From Gimesia sp. (GTDB taxonomy: Bacteria > Planctomycetota > Planctomycetia > Planctomycetales > Planctomycetaceae): DNA of 64,000 bases. A program made the position numbers and the translations under genes. Where the stretch lies: the NCBI RefSeq assembly GCF_040219335.1, contig NZ_JAVJSQ010000031.1:186001-250000 (forward strand), given 5' to 3'. How positions within the stretch are numbered: the first letter of the stretch is position 1; the number at the start of each line of letters is the position of its first letter. Below, piece after piece: positions 62,658 through 64,000 of the stretch. Below the pieces are notes generated by a model. The model was given only the letters and a program-made list of their open reading frames with translations, was not told where the DNA came from and ran no database searches.

Positions 62658-64000
62658 TTATGCCAGTACACCATGAGCTACGTGACCGGCTACATCGGTC
62701 AGGCGGAAATCGCGACCGGCATATCGGTATGTCAGCTTTTCATGATCCATGCCCAGAATGTGCAGCAGTGTGGCATGGAAATCGTGAATATGCATTTTAT
62801 CTTTGGTGGCATAATAGCCGAATTCATCGGTCGCCCCGTACTGGAAGCCGGACTTCACGCCGCCCCCTGCCATCCACATTGTAAAGCCCTCGGGGTTGTG
62901 ATCGCGACCATTCTTACCTTGAGCGGTGGGGGTCCGACCGAATTCACCACCCCAGACTACGAGCGTATCTTTGAGCAAACCGCGCTGCTTAAGGTCTTTC
63001 AATAGAGCTGCGATCGGCTGGTCGACCTCTTTCGCATTTTTGGTATGCCCTTCAAACAGGTTGCTGTGCTGATCCCACTGGACCTTCTGGTCACTGTGAG
63101 AAACCTGAATGAATCGTACGCCTCGTTCTGCAAAACGACGGGCCATCAGACACTGACGTCCGAAGTCCGCGGTTTCTTTCTGATCCAGGCCATACATTTT
63201 CTGAGTGGCTTCAGATTCATCTGAAATATCCTGCACTTCGGGAACTTCTTCCTGCATGCGGAAGGCAAGTTCAAAGCTGCCGATGCGGGCGTCGAGTACC
63301 TGGTTCGGACCAGCTTCATCCTGGTGCATCCGGTTCAGTTCATTCATGAAATCGACCTGCTTCCGCTGTACTTTACGGGAGAGGAAGTTGTTCTTAATGT
63401 ATTCAATCTGAGCATTTTCCGCAGCGACCGCAGCGTTCCCCAGCGGAGTTCCCTGGTAAGGGGCAGGCAGAAACGCGGAGCTCCAGTTTTTTACTCCACC
63501 ATGAGCCAGAGTCGGGCAGATGGTGATGAATCCGGGCAGATTCTGATTTTCGGTACCCAGCCCATAAGTCACCCAGGAGCCCATACTCGGACGCACAAAT
63601 GCGTCACTCCCCGTATGCAGTTTCAACAGTGCGCCACCGTGGGCTGCATTAGTGCCGTAGACAGAATTCAGGATACACAAATCATCCACACATTCAGCGA
63701 CATGGGGGAACAGTTCACTGACATGGATTCCGCTCTCACCATACTGCTTGAATTTCCAAGGCGACTTCAACAGATTGCCGGTCGGTGCAAACTGTACCCG
63801 GGGCTTATCGAAAGGCAGCGGCTTGCCATCATACTTCTGCAACTGGGGTTTGTAATCGAACGTGTCCATGTGAGAAGGGCCGCCCTTCATGAACAGGAAG
63901 ATCACCCGCTTGGCACGCGGCGTAAAGTGTGGTTGCCGGGGCGCGAGAGGATCTTTCGATGAGGCAGCCGCTTTTGACTCTTCATTTAACATGGAGAGCA
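62658..64000 (-). CDS. DUF1501 protein, 5' end beyond the window
   Basis: At least 447 residues. The frame stays open to the window edge; the ATG at 63992 falls where other DUF1501 proteins are already past the Tat signal, so the true start is outside. Visible motifs: [22 protein letters not shown] at the N-terminal side, [57 protein letters not shown] with NGRDHNPEG, and the metal-type [15 protein letters not shown] near the C-terminus. It is closer to the longer planctomycete DUF1501 subfamily than to the protein at 8.4 kb. A partner DUF1549/DUF1553 gene is expected just outside to the right. Confidence 0.92.
   Translation of the reverse strand, partial: LSMLNEESKAAASSKDPLAPRQPHFTPRAKRVIFLFMKGGPSHMDTFDYKPQLQKYDGKPLPFDKPRVQFAPTGNLLKSPWKFKQYGESGIHVSELFPHVAECVDDLCILNSVYGTNAAHGGALLKLHTGSDAFVRPSMGSWVTYGLGTENQNLPGFITICPTLAHGGVKNWSSAFLPAPYQGTPLGNAAVAAENAQIEYIKNNFLSRKVQRKQVDFMNELNRMHQDEAGPNQVLDARIGSFELAFRMQEEVPEVQDISDESEATQKMYGLDQKETADFGRQCLMARRFAERGVRFIQVSHSDQKVQWDQHSNLFEGHTKNAKEVDQPIAALLKDLKQRGLLKDTLVVWGGEFGRTPTAQGKNGRDHNPEGFTMWMAGGGVKSGFQYGATDEFGYYATKDKMHIHDFHATLLHILGMDHEKLTYRYAGRDFRLTDVAGHVAHGVLA

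Noticed and set aside
63324..63962. Rightward 212-codon open frame
   Set aside because: Antisense to the DUF1501 gene at the right edge; composition is not protein-like.

Overview
The window reads as chromosome of a planctomycete, most likely from the Gimesia/Rubinisphaera side of the Planctomycetaceae (the genus is inference). The phylum call rests on families largely confined to Planctomycetota: the DUF1549/DUF1553 plus DUF1501 pair, a second DUF1501 protein at the right edge, a DUF1598 protein, a DUF1559 prepilin-like protein, a sulfatase, and two giant proteins carrying the planctomycete extracellular N-terminal tag (LEDRTLLS). I see no rRNA, tRNA, CRISPR array, insertion sequence or prophage.

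Layout. 0-4.6 kb: a lipid-headgroup pair (a CdsA-like protein cut by the left edge and a CDP-alcohol phosphatidyltransferase-like protein) with a small membrane protein, several unrecognised membrane proteins including a 58-residue one, and an exported beta-propeller protein. 4.7-6.4 kb: a GntP-type permease with an extra soluble insert. 6.5-9.7 kb: a DUF1549/1553 cytochrome-like protein followed by a Tat-exported DUF1501 protein. 9.8-14.9 kb: an alpha-glucan block (GH57 glucanotransferase, GalT-like nucleotidyltransferase, glycogen synthase), with ADP-glucose pyrophosphorylase further on at 29.7-31.0 kb. 15.3-18.2 kb: a histidine kinase overlapping an NtrC-like regulator that has lost GAFTGA. 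18.2-21.6 kb: a polysaccharide co-polymerase/tyrosine kinase and a nucleotide-sugar epimerase. 22.0-25.6 kb: RlmB, a heme-motif histidine kinase, MutM. 25.8-33.5 kb: DUF1598 protein, sulfatase, a structured intergenic region likely to encode a small RNA, GlgC, a methyltransferase and an exported esterase-like hydrolase. 33.5-36.9 kb: an AT-richer stretch with a glycosyltransferase, a long gene-poor gap and a CPBP protease. 36.9-44.4 kb: exported and metal-dependent hydrolases (Tat amidohydrolase, DUF11-like membrane protein, PhoD, DUF6807/PmoA-like protein, two overlapping amidohydrolases). 44.4-57 kb: a shortened SecA-like ATPase beside two giant surface or secreted proteins of 1541 and 1654 residues. 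57-64 kb: housekeeping (DusB-type synthase, Maf, zinc ribbon protein, HslUV), the DUF1559 protein and a 5'-truncated DUF1501 gene.

Themes. Storage glucan metabolism is spread over two loci (GH57-GalT-GlgA and GlgC); its GalT homologue lacks the usual zinc cysteines and may act on ADP-glucose. Envelope and polysaccharide building (BY-kinase, epimerase, GT2, sulfatase) and large secreted proteins are the other main themes. The most unusual items are the 1541-residue protein, which joins a cysteine-less thioredoxin-like domain, a cyclophilin, a beta-helix, cohesin- and dockerin-like modules and a metzincin motif; the SecA-like ATPase lacking the two-helix-finger region next to it; the GAFTGA-less NtrC homologue; and the multi-hairpin RNA locus at 29.3-29.7 kb.
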